From NCBI GenBank assembly GCA_951812715.1, contig OX638323.1, positions 2,894,577-2,958,576 on the forward strand: 64,000 nt of DNA. Direction: 5' to 3'. This DNA is from an uncultured Pseudohongiella sp. (GTDB taxonomy: Bacteria > Pseudomonadota > Gammaproteobacteria > Pseudomonadales > Pseudohongiellaceae). Numbering within the stretch: the stretch's first letter is position 1; every line of letters starts with the position of its first letter. This document shows positions 25,634 through 33,671 of this stretch, one piece after another. The notes under the pieces are model-generated. The model saw only the letters and a program-made list of their open reading frames with translations. It did no database searches and was not told the DNA's origin. A program made the translations under genes and the position numbers.

Positions 25634-26943
25634 AGCAGGTCCTTAATGTCAATTACGAAAACACTCGAGTTGGAGCGGTAAGCTTCGATATTGATTCGGG
25701 GATTGGCGCTTTCGAATTCACACAATCTTTTGTAAACGGAGGTATCGAACTTTCACCGATAGCGATGCCGTTGGCAAATCAAATTTACGCATTTCCGGAG
25801 TTGGGTAAAGAAACCTTTAACGGACTTCCGGGAATGCTCGCCGATTCCCTTCCAGACGATTTCGGAAATTCGGTGTTGAAAGAGTGGGCGGCTCGCCAGG
25901 GTCGAGCTGCCGATGAATTAAATCCACTTGAAAAACTCCAGTACATCGGCAAAAGAGGCATCGGCGCACTGGAATTCTCCCCTGCCAAAAGGTTAAAGGG
26001 ATTGAACACTTCGCAAAAATTGCAATTGGATCTCCTTATTGAAGTTGCTCAAGAAGTGCTGGATCGTCGAGCGAGATTCTCAGTTGAGTTGGGGAGTAGC
26101 CGACATGAAGACGGAGATGCCATGGTCGCGCTCCTTTCGATCGGGACAAGCGCCGGGGGAGCCCGGCCGAAGGCGGTAGTTGCGTTTAATGAAGACTTCA
26201 CTCAAGCCAGGTCGGGTCAGGTAGATGCAAAAAAAGGGTTTACTCATTACTTATTGAAGTTCGATGGCGTAAGTGAGTATCGAACGGACGGAGAGTTATT
26301 CGGAGACCCGCTGGGATATGGCGCCATGGAGTATGTGTACTACCTGATGGCGAATACCTGCGGCATAAGCATGATGCCCTGCAAATTGCTCGAAGAAGGA
26401 AATCGGCGGCATTTCGTCGCCCAGCGATTCGATCGGAGCGGAAACCGAAAAATCCATGTGCAGACCCTCAATGGTCTGGCGCATGTCGATTTCAAAAAGC
26501 CAGGTTCCTATTCGTACGCGGAACTATTCGGCGTTGCCAGACAGCTTCGTCTTCCAGCCTCGGCAGCGGAACAATTGTTCAGGCGCATGGTTTTCAACAT
26601 TGTCGCCAGAAACCATGACGACCACTCCAAGAATTTCTCGTTCATCTTGAAGGATAGGAACTGGAAACTCGCGCCTGCCTACGATCTGACTTATAGCTAC
26701 AAGCCCGGGAACAGGTGGATCAACAGCCATTGGATGACCATGAACGGCAAACGAGATGACTTTGCCCGCGAGGATTTCCATGCGATGGAAAAGCTCAGTC
26801 CGTTATTTACGCGTTCGAAAATCGATCAGATTGTCGACGAAGTCATTACCAATGTATCTCAATGGCGAAGACTGGCCAATGAACATGAAGTGCCGGATGT
26901 TCTGATTGATAAAGTTGAGTCGAATTTACGCCTGGGGTTGTAA
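25627..26943 (+). CDS. hipA: HipA-family serine/threonine kinase toxin
   Basis: This 438-residue kinase has the HipA core: LADSLPDDFGN in the N-terminal domain, a P-loop-like SIGTSAGGARPKAVV, the substrate-ATP segment HYLLKFDGV, catalytic loop IVARNHDDHSKNF (N-x-x-D-x-H-x-K-N pattern) near residue 330, and the metal-binding APAYDLTY. HipA phosphorylates an aminoacyl-tRNA synthetase and slows growth. The gene looks intact. A small hipA relic 3.4 kb upstream suggests that such modules have come and gone in this spot. Confidence 0.9.
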   Translation: MVKQVLNVNYENTRVGAVSFDIDSGIGAFEFTQSFVNGGIELSPIAMPLANQIYAFPELGKETFNGLPGMLADSLPDDFGNSVLKEWAARQGRAADELNPLEKLQYIGKRGIGALEFSPAKRLKGLNTSQKLQLDLLIEVAQEVLDRRARFSVELGSSRHEDGDAMVALLSIGTSAGGARPKAVVAFNEDFTQARSGQVDAKKGFTHYLLKFDGVSEYRTDGELFGDPLGYGAMEYVYYLMANTCGISMMPCKLLEEGNRRHFVAQRFDRSGNRKIHVQTLNGLAHVDFKKPGSYSYAELFGVARQLRLPASAAEQLFRRMVFNIVARNHDDHSKNFSFILKDRNWKLAPAYDLTYSYKPGNRWINSHWMTMNGKRDDFAREDFHAMEKLSPLFTRSKIDQIVDEVITNVSQWRRLANEHEVPDVLIDKVESNLRLGL

Positions 26944-27059
26944 CTCACCGGCTATCGCGTCCAATCCATACACGCCGCCGAGAAGCGCTCCGCCGCTTGC
27001 TGCGTTCGCGTCGGTATACCCGCCTTGCCGAAAAAGCGCCGACGAGGCGGGTGATTGGT

Positions 27060-27419
27060 TGGTGGAGGCGGGGAGAGTTGAACTCCCGTCCGTCAGTTCG
27101 CGGCCTGAAGATCTACATGCTTAGCGTCGTCTATTGAGTTAGCCCTGATCTACCCGACGGGCAGGGCGAAAAGGGCGAGCCTGGAAAGATTTAACGGATC
27201 AACGCCAGGCGCGCATCACCGCGATCCCGTTCTGAATGACGATTGCAAACGCCGGTTTACGGGCATCCCGTCGGCAATCGCTAACCACTATCTCAAGCGG
27301 CTAGAGCGTATTCTCTGTCGTTGGCAACTATTCAGTTGCAGCAATTGATTTACGAGAGTTACTACCCTCTCGGCATGCACCTCAGGTGTTGATACCGGCG
27401 TCGAATCCGAATCGCCCCC
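27060..27419 (-). ncRNA. ssrA: tmRNA
   Basis: The minus strand starts GGGGGCGATTCGGATTCGACG, the conserved 5' end of tmRNA, and ends with T-arm GGGAG-TTCAACT-CTCCC and CCTCCACCA. The 7-bp acceptor stem pairs GGGGGCG with CGCCTCC. The tag reading frame (27325 to 27293) begins after TAGTT and encodes A-N-D-R-E-Y-A-L-A-A and a TGA stop. tmRNA with SmpB rescues stalled ribosomes; smpB is also in this window. Length, 360 nt, is normal. Confidence 0.95.
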
Positions 27420-27432
27420 GAGAAGACCAAAA

Positions 27433-27438
27433 AGAATA
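27433..27438 (-). promoter_or_regulatory. candidate ssrA -10 box
   Basis: The minus strand has TGCTATTCT, an extended -10 element, about 14 nt before the mature tmRNA 5' end. This leaves room for a short leader that would be removed by RNase P. No strong -35 is seen. Confidence 0.4.
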
Positions 27439-27592
27439 GCACAAATGGCCTGAATTTTCTCGGCCTGGAAAGATTGGCCGGGGAGGGCCGGGGAGGGGAG
27501 GGATGGCTCCGACGTTGCCGGTTTGCATCCGAGTTGCACAGTATGTTACCAAGCTGAGCCAATAGACGCATGGCGCCGCTCTAAACACACTC

Positions 27593-30343
27593 ATGAACAA
27601 AAACCTACTGCTGGTGGCTTCCGCGCTCCTGTTTACTTTGGGACAGGCTGCCATCGCCAACGCGCAATCGGCCACTTATCGGGTGACCTTCGAGGGCGAA
27701 TGGACCGCCACCGCAACCCCGGGCGGCGTGCCCTCCAGCGCGCATTTCTCTCCGTTAATCGGCGCCGTCCATAACGATCAGGTCAGATTCTGGAGTAACG
27801 GAGGTACGGCCAGCGCGGGAATCGAGCTTATGGCAGAGACCGGGCGAACGAGCACACTCAAGCGTGAGATCGCGTCCGCCGGCTCGAATGTTCACACCAC
27901 CCTTGAAAAAAGCGTGCCATTCGGTGGGACGCCCACGGCAACGGTCGAATTCACAATCACTTCCGCCCATCCCCTCGTTACTCTGGTCACCATGGTGGCG
28001 CCAAGCCCGGACTGGTTTGTCGGCGTCTCCGGCCTGTCGTTGCGTGAAAATAGCGACTGGCTGGCGTCGAAGACGGTGGACTTGTTTCCCTACGATGCCG
28101 GGACCGAGGACGGTACGGAGTTCTCGCTGAGCAACGCGCCAACCTTGCCTCAAGGCGTGATCACCAGCATCAAGGGAACGGGCAAGTTCTCGAACGAGCC
28201 GATCGCGACATTGACTTTCACGCTGCAGACGACACCCAACCAGGCGCCGACTTTCACCAGTTCGAATCAGTTCAACGCGGCAGAGAACCAAACCGCGGCA
28301 GGCACGGTGACCGCGAACGACCTCGACCCGGAGGACAGCGTGACCTACGCGATTCCCTCCGGTGCGGCCGGCGGCGCGGACGGCGCGAAGTTCTCGATCG
28401 ACGGCGCCAGTGGCTTGCTGTCCTTCAAGACGGCGCCGGACTTCGAGAATCCGGCGGATGCAAACAGCGACAACGAATACATCGTTGTAGTGCGTGCTGC
28501 CGGCGGCGCCGGCGACCGCGCGAAGACGACCGACCAGACGATTGCGGTCACGGTCACCGACGTATCGCCCGAGGACGAACCGGTCGACAAGCCCACGCCG
28601 CCGCAAGCGCGGGCCGGCGATGGCGCACAGTCTGAACTCAACACCGCGGGCGCGAGTTCCAGCGCGGAATTCACCGGCGGCGCAACCATCAACGGCGGCG
28701 TAAGCTACCTGGAGGAAGTTCCGTCCTCGGAGCCCGCCAACCTGGTCGTAAGCTTCCGCCCGGCGGCGAGGGACGTAGGCCGCGAGGCGAACGTCTATGT
28801 CGTCCTGAACGTGCCCGGACAGGGATTTTTCCAAAAGCTTTCAGGCGGAATCTGGCTGCCGCTGAACCTTGCCGATCTGGAAACATTACGGCCTTACGCC
28901 AGCAAGACGCTGGGCGAACGAGAAACGATCACCGTCGTCGATGGCCTGGTCGGTGACGACGCCAACATGGCCGGCATGACCATCGGCGCCTATGTCGCTT
29001 ACGCGGTTGACGGAAATCTTGCGGCCATCACGTACAACGATGCGGCGACTCCGGCGCGACTGAGCATCGCGGCGGCAGCCGGCGCCGATTGCCCCGAGAA
29101 TACCGCGGCCGATCCCCAAGGCGGCATGCTCGACGGCAAGCCCGTGTGCGTTCTGTCCGACAGGATCACGAGCCACACGCATCTTACTTTGAATTTCTCG
29201 TACTTGCTGGAGGATCGGGTGATCGTGGGCGAGAACGCGGCGAGCGCGAACGCGGACAAGATCAAGTTGATCATTGACGCCGGCACGACCGTATTCGCGT
29301 CCGCCGCGAGCGGTGAACCGGGCTATCTGGTCATCGACCGCGGCGGTCAATTGCACGCGAACGGGTCCCATGAAAAGCCGGTTATCTTCACATACGAAAA
29401 CGCTGACGCGGCCGCAGGGGCCGCCACCGGTCAATGGGGTGGCCTGGCGCTGAACGGCGGCGCGCCCCTGAACGTGGTCGGCGGCATCGCGGAAGGAGCG
29501 GGCAACAGTGGAGAGTACGGCGGCGACCGGGCCGACGACAGCAGCGGCGTCCTGACATTCGTTCAGGTGAAACACGCTGGCCGCAACACCGCCGGGAAAA
29601 ACGGAGCGAGCGGCATCGCCTTCCAGGGCGTCGGTTCGGGAACATTGATTGATTATGTCCAGGTCCACAACAGCTCCGGCGACGGCGCCGCATTCTTCGG
29701 CGGCGCCGCTAACGCCAGGCATATCCTGCTCACGGGAAATGCAGACGATGCGCTCGCCTGGACCGAGGGCTGGAACGGCAAACTGCAATTCGTTGCGATT
29801 GGGCAGGGCCACGCCGGCAAGCATTGCATCGAAGGCCGCAGCAACAGCGAAGACAACGACGCGGCGCCGCGCGCTTTGGCTGTCATTTCCAACATTACCT
29901 GTGCCGGCCCGCCGGACAGCGGCGGAAACGGGTTCCTGCTGAGCGCGGGTACTTCCGCCCGGATTTCCAATGCCGTGATCGGCTATTTCGACGCCGGTTA
30001 CTGCCTGGACATCGACGACGGCGCAACCTTTGCCGCGGCGGGCGGCGGCATTGCCGGATTGAATGGCAGTCTGACCTTGAGCCATTCCCGTCTTGCCGCG
30101 GGTTGCGGTCTGGACGAATCGGGTGGAGATCCATTCTCGGTAAAGGAATGGTTTGGCGCGCAAGCCGGCAGCGCGATGGGAGAGGTCGATCTCGGTGGCG
30201 GCAGCGATCTGATCAACGGTCACATACTGAACGTGGTAGCGCCCTTGATCCCGGACGATCCGTTCTTCCAGCAAGTCGGCCACATCGGCGCGATCAAGGA
30301 CGCGACTTCCGACTGGACATCAGGCTGGACCCACTCCGACTGA
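27593..30343 (+). CDS. secreted spondin/cadherin-like/beta-helix surface protein
   Basis: This 916-residue protein has a signal peptide ending near residue 25 (IANAQ). Residues about 26-220 form a spondin-N domain with the hallmark PSPDWFVGVSGLSL at 137-150. A cadherin-like domain follows (about 225-330: QFNAAENQTAAGTVTANDLDPED, TDQTIAVTVTDV). After a linker, the C-terminal half (about 500-880) is a repetitive beta-helix-like region with GQWGGLALNGGAPLN and clustered Gly/Asn/Asp turns. Spondin and cadherin domains are common in animal extracellular matrix proteins and occur in some symbiont genomes. A role in attachment to a host or matrix is inferred. Confidence 0.8.
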   Translation: MNKNLLLVASALLFTLGQAAIANAQSATYRVTFEGEWTATATPGGVPSSAHFSPLIGAVHNDQVRFWSNGGTASAGIELMAETGRTSTLKREIASAGSNVHTTLEKSVPFGGTPTATVEFTITSAHPLVTLVTMVAPSPDWFVGVSGLSLRENSDWLASKTVDLFPYDAGTEDGTEFSLSNAPTLPQGVITSIKGTGKFSNEPIATLTFTLQTTPNQAPTFTSSNQFNAAENQTAAGTVTANDLDPEDSVTYAIPSGAAGGADGAKFSIDGASGLLSFKTAPDFENPADANSDNEYIVVVRAAGGAGDRAKTTDQTIAVTVTDVSPEDEPVDKPTPPQARAGDGAQSELNTAGASSSAEFTGGATINGGVSYLEEVPSSEPANLVVSFRPAARDVGREANVYVVLNVPGQGFFQKLSGGIWLPLNLADLETLRPYASKTLGERETITVVDGLVGDDANMAGMTIGAYVAYAVDGNLAAITYNDAATPARLSIAAAAGADCPENTAADPQGGMLDGKPVCVLSDRITSHTHLTLNFSYLLEDRVIVGENAASANADKIKLIIDAGTTVFASAASGEPGYLVIDRGGQLHANGSHEKPVIFTYENADAAAGAATGQWGGLALNGGAPLNVVGGIAEGAGNSGEYGGDRADDSSGVLTFVQVKHAGRNTAGKNGASGIAFQGVGSGTLIDYVQVHNSSGDGAAFFGGAANARHILLTGNADDALAWTEGWNGKLQFVAIGQGHAGKHCIEGRSNSEDNDAAPRALAVISNITCAGPPDSGGNGFLLSAGTSARISNAVIGYFDAGYCLDIDDGATFAAAGGGIAGLNGSLTLSHSRLAAGCGLDESGGDPFSVKEWFGAQAGSAMGEVDLGGGSDLINGHILNVVAPLIPDDPFFQQVGHIGAIKDATSDWTSGWTHSD

Positions 30344-30359
30344 GCCAGTGCAATCTGGT

Positions 30360-31010
30360 TTACCGCCTGTCGTTGGTCGATTTTCCGAAAATGTGAAAGG
30401 CTTCCCGGGCCAGCTTGCCGATGCTTTCGAAATCGCCTTGCCGGATCAGGCTTGCGGGCGTGAGCCAGCTTCCGCCGCGGGCGAGAACGGCGGGAATCGC
30501 AACGGGAATCGGCGAGAGTGCCGGGAGAAACGCCTCCGGCGGGAATGAAGCGCATGGTTCGGAACACGTTCGACAGCGCCTTGAGCGCGGGGACGCCTCC
30601 GGCCACCAAGGCGGGAAAGAACTTCATGGTATCCAGGCCGAGATTGCGCGCGCGTTGCAATTCGGTCGCCGTTCAGACGCCGGGATAGGCCGGCGTCCCC
30701 GTGGACTTGGCCGCGCCGACCACGCCTTCGTCGAGACCCGGCGAAACGATGGATCTCGCTCCCGCGTTGAGCGCCGCTTCGGCCTGCGCGGCCGACAACA
30801 CCGGCCCGCTCCCGCGACCGCCTCGGGCGCTTCCCGCGCAACCGCGCCCAGGCAATCGAACGCGGCATCGCTGCGAAACAGCACTTCGATGATGGATTTG
30901 CCGCCGGTCGCGAGAGCCTGCGAAGCGCGAATAGCCGTGTCCGCGTCTTCCGCCTGGACAAGGGCGATCAGCGGCGCGTGTTGGAGCAGATCGTCGATTT
31001 CATTCTTCAC
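30360..31010 (-). pseudogene. eda: KDPG aldolase (eda), inactivated copy 1
   Basis: The minus strand covers a whole 2-keto-3-deoxy-6-phosphogluconate aldolase, but in pieces: LIALVQAEDADTAIRAS and GGKSIIEVLFRSD, then in another frame VLSAAQAEAALNAGA and IVSPGLDEGVV, and finally TMKFFPALVAGG with the Schiff-base lysine and FIPAGGVSPGTLAD. Damage seen: a one-base loss near 30810, an in-frame TGA at 30673-30675, and another frameshift near 30505. The enzyme would finish the alginate pathway coded further right. Part of it is duplicated at 40632-40962. Confidence 0.85.
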
Positions 31011-31237
31011 GGTGAATGAATCCTTCCCTCGCCGTCATTCTGCGCGGAGCGAAATGGGTGAAGGCAAGCGCTTGCGAAGCGTCAGCTTCGCGCGCAGCCG
31101 TAACGGCGCGGAGCTATGCTCCGCGACTGGAGCGCAGAATTTCCTGCTCCTTGCCGCATGAGGGCCACAATGGGAATTGCCGAAACTGTTGGCTTGGCGT
31201 CATCGCGTTCAAGCGATAATGGGATCTTTTGCCTTAT
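30674..31237 (+). repeat. 564-bp direct repeat, left copy
   Basis: This segment (5' half of dead eda plus a REP-like upstream block) recurs at 40626-41189 with constant offset 9952 and no net length change. Within it, 31034-31141 is a structured block with TTCTGCGC/GCGCAGAA ends and an internal CGCGGAGC-TAT-GCTCCGCG hairpin. Confidence 0.85.
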
Positions 31238-31248
31238 AGGAGGGGTGG

Positions 31249-31259
31249 GGACACCCACC
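31249..31259 (+). repeat. left inverted copy of GGTGGGTGTCC motif
   Basis: GGACACCCACC here is the reverse complement of the GGTGGGTGTCC motif repeated three times downstream of the transposase gene. It also forms a small hairpin with the preceding GGTGGG. It may mark the left end of the transposase-associated element. Confidence 0.5.
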
Positions 31260-31403
31260 GCGCCAATCGCCGCGAGTCAAACATGCCACTCTTAGATTGA
31301 GGAGGAGGAGGGACCCTATCAAGTATTTTCTGCCAGGTTTGGCTATTCGGGGAATCCTAGCTATATATAACTACACAATCTCCCGATGATCCCGAGGCAG
31401 AGG

Positions 31404-32366
31404 ATGACCCAGCCCCGCTCCAAGATCGTGTCGCTGGCGGAAACTCCCTACTACCATTGCGTCTCCCGCTGCGTGCGGCAAGCCTGGCTGTGCGGCGAAG
31501 ACTCGTATACCGGCAAGAACTTCGATCACCGCAAGCCCTGGCTGCTGGATCGGCTGCGATTGCTGGGAGAAGTTTTCGCCATTGACATTGCCGCCTACGC
31601 GATCATGAGCAATCACTATCATGTGGTGTTGCACGTGGATCAGGCGCGGCCGCGATCCTGGGATCGGGACGAAGTAATCCGGCGCTGGCGACGATTGCAC
31701 ATGGGCGACCCTTTGGTGCGCCGCTACCTGCGAGGGGAGCTGCAAACCAAGAAGGAGTATCGACGACTGGATATGATCGTGAACACCTGGCGCGACCGCT
31801 TGAGCAGTCTCAGTTGGTTCATGAAAAGCCTGAATGAATACATTGCCCGCAAAGCCAACCAGGAGGACGACTGCAAGGGCAGATTCTGGGAAGGCCGGTT
31901 CAAGTCTCAGGCGTTGCTGGATAATGCCGCCCTGTTGTCGTGCATGGTCTATGTTGACCTGAATCCGGTTCGGGCAGGGATCAGTGCGACGCTTGAAAAT
32001 TCGGACTTTACTTCCGTTCAAGCGCGCATCCGGCGCGTTGCGAAGGAAAAAAGCGAAGACAACACGCGGCCGATTCCCAGGCTGATGCCGTTCCGTGCTG
32101 GAGTTGAACTGGATGACAAAACAGCCACTTTGCCCTTTGATTTGAAGGAATACATCGAGTTGGTGGATTGGACCGGCCGCATTGCGCGGCGAGACAAGAC
32201 AGGCCATATTCCGAAAAACACGCCGAGGGCACTGTCCGCATTGCAGCTGACTGAACGCCGATGGCGGATGTTAGCGCTGGAGATCCAAAAGGAAGCCATC
32301 ACGATGTTCAATGGTCTGGACAAGCTGGCGGCGCGAGAAAAGAGAGGAGAGAGAAAGGCAGCGTAG
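31404..32366 (+). CDS. REP-associated tyrosine transposase (RAYT, Y1/HUH family)
   Basis: This 320-residue protein is a Y1-type transposase with the HUH motif in MSNHYHVVLHV near residue 73 and the FWEGRFKSQALLD segment that follows the catalytic tyrosine region in RAYTs. RAYTs are thought to spread REP sequences. GAGGCAGAGG before ATG at 31404 favours that start over ATG 31386. Inverted GGTGGGTGTCC motifs lie on both sides. A broken piece of a second copy is at 40452-40622. Confidence 0.88.
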   Translation: MTQPRSKIVSLAETPYYHCVSRCVRQAWLCGEDSYTGKNFDHRKPWLLDRLRLLGEVFAIDIAAYAIMSNHYHVVLHVDQARPRSWDRDEVIRRWRRLHMGDPLVRRYLRGELQTKKEYRRLDMIVNTWRDRLSSLSWFMKSLNEYIARKANQEDDCKGRFWEGRFKSQALLDNAALLSCMVYVDLNPVRAGISATLENSDFTSVQARIRRVAKEKSEDNTRPIPRLMPFRAGVELDDKTATLPFDLKEYIELVDWTGRIARRDKTGHIPKNTPRALSALQLTERRWRMLALEIQKEAITMFNGLDKLAAREKRGERKAA

Positions 32367-32500
32367 ACCGCGAAAATACCAATTTGATGTCTTTGCGGGC
32401 AGGCCTGCTCGTGCGCGCGATAAATTTCCTCCGATTCGCGCTTTGTAGATAGTTTTCAATTTACTGGATCAGAGATTGAAAGAACTCGAACTTCGGGTCG

Positions 32501-32564
32501 GGTGGGTGTCCTAATGATCCTGGTGGGTGTCCTAATGATCTCGCTGGTGGGTGTCCTAATGATC
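32501..32564 (+). repeat. three copies of a 19-nt GGTGGGTGTCC repeat
   Basis: GGTGGGTGTCCTAATGATC occurs at 32501-32519, 32522-32540 and 32546-32564, spaced by 2 and 5 bp. The core appears inverted left of the transposase gene (31249-31259). This is the expected arrangement for a RAYT and its cognate repeats. Confidence 0.75.
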
Positions 32565-32584
32565 TCAGTATTCAGCGGATTCGG

Positions 32585-32805
32585 AGTCAGGCTCGGTGAA
32601 CCCGGCCCATGGCGACTGGCTGCGCGGAATCTGCGTCGGCAGCGCCCAGACTGGTGAAGTCGAATTCCTGATTCCCGACCCCGATCCGGAATGCCGCGGC
32701 ACCTGCAGCGCGGAAGGCGTGGTGGCGGACCACAACGGCGTGATTTACGGCGCCGAAGTAGGCCCGGTCGGCCGCATCAAGCGGTATGTGCGGCCGGTGA
32801 AGTAG
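32585..32805 (+). pseudogene. NHL-propeller protein, C-terminal remnant
   Basis: The frame encodes only the end of an NHL-type propeller: LIPDPDPECRGTCSAEGVVA, then HNGVIYGAEVGPVGRIKRYV and a stop. The 5' part is missing right where the triple repeats end, so the transposable element or a linked deletion removed it. A terminator follows at 32820. Confidence 0.7.
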
Positions 32806-32819
32806 AGTTGTTTCAAACA

Positions 32820-32843
32820 AGCGTCCGCTCAGCGGGCGCTTTT
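32820..32843 (+). terminator. rho-independent terminator
   Basis: A 9-bp stem (AGCGTCCGC with GCGGGCGCT, one G-T pair) with a 3-nt loop, followed by TTTT. It ends the truncated NHL gene. Confidence 0.75.
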
Positions 32844-33006
32844 GCATAGTGGCGGCCCACGGCTCCGGCCGACGTTTCGGCCAGCTCCGCTCGCGCTCGC
32901 TCCTGTTCGAATAGCAAACGCCAGTCGGTCAGAACTTTCGACGATTTCTTTTTTGCCCCGACCCGTTCATCTTGGACAACCAGGCTGGAACGGTCACAAT
33001 ACGATT

Positions 33007-33555
33007 TCAACGCCGCCAGGCTTCGGCATCCGGAATCCCGCGGCTGAACAGCACTTCCAGATTTTGACCTGCGGCCGCTTCGGCGGCAGCCAGAGGATCG
33101 CGCAGAATGCCGCGCACTTGCCCGGTTTGAGGGTTGAGCAGGATAGCCATGGGATGGTCGCTACTAGCGTCGAGAGTGTACGTTCCACCGGGTCCGGTCA
33201 ACTTTATAGTTACTAGGCGTTCGCTCCAGTCCGGCTCCACGGGCAATGCGAAAGAGAAGGAAGAACTTCCGTCGCCATCGGAGATTACGGGCATGGTGAA
33301 ACTGAATGCAAAAATCTCTTCGCCGCCGCCGGTTCGTCCGGTTATTCGATATTCGCCCGCTGTGTTGGGCAACGCGGGCGGGGATTCGATCACAAAGGCC
33401 GGGTGCAGGAACGGTTCGCCATCGGCATCGGCGCCACCCCATACGAGGAGCGACTTGACCGACAGGGGCGCCTGCGCGGCCGCGGCCAATCCCGCCAGGA
33501 GGATTGCAACCGGGAGCGAGGCGATGCGTATAAGCGTCAACACGCTCTTTTCCAT
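33007..33555 (-). CDS. stand-alone secreted copy of the giant protein's C-terminal domain
   Basis: This 182-residue protein starts MEKSVLTLIRIASLPVAILL, a signal peptide. The rest matches the last about 150 residues of the neighbouring 2171-residue protein: LLVWGGADADGEPFLHPAFVIE, EIFAFSFTMP, DGDGSSSFSFALPVEPDW and ILRDP, then FSRGIPDAEAW. The upstream-extended frame is rejected because ATG 33555 gives a clean signal peptide. It lies directly downstream of the giant gene on the same strand (116 bp). It could be a secreted decoy or partner of the large protein, or a duplicated tail. Confidence 0.75.
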   Translation of the reverse strand: MEKSVLTLIRIASLPVAILLAGLAAAAQAPLSVKSLLVWGGADADGEPFLHPAFVIESPPALPNTAGEYRITGRTGGGEEIFAFSFTMPVISDGDGSSSFSFALPVEPDWSERLVTIKLTGPGGTYTLDASSDHPMAILLNPQTGQVRGILRDPLAAAEAAAGQNLEVLFSRGIPDAEAWRR

Positions 33556-33671
33556 GCTGTCATTCCAAATACACGATTTCGCGCAAGACGCAGCATAGCA
33601 CGGGAATCGAGCTGTCCGTTTGCGCCATGCATCAGCGGACACAAGTAAATTCCAGCGTCGTTATAACTATC

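Noticed and set aside
28886..30283. 465-residue minus-strand frame
   Set aside because: Lies wholly inside the spondin-protein gene in antisense; no domain or ribosome binding site.
31371..32207. 278-residue minus-strand frame
   Set aside because: Antisense of the RAYT transposase gene, whose HUH motif is clear on the plus strand.
32813..33010. 65-residue minus-strand frame rich in Arg/Glu/Ala
   Set aside because: Overlaps a terminator hairpin and has no homology I can name; its start lies in the next gene's end.
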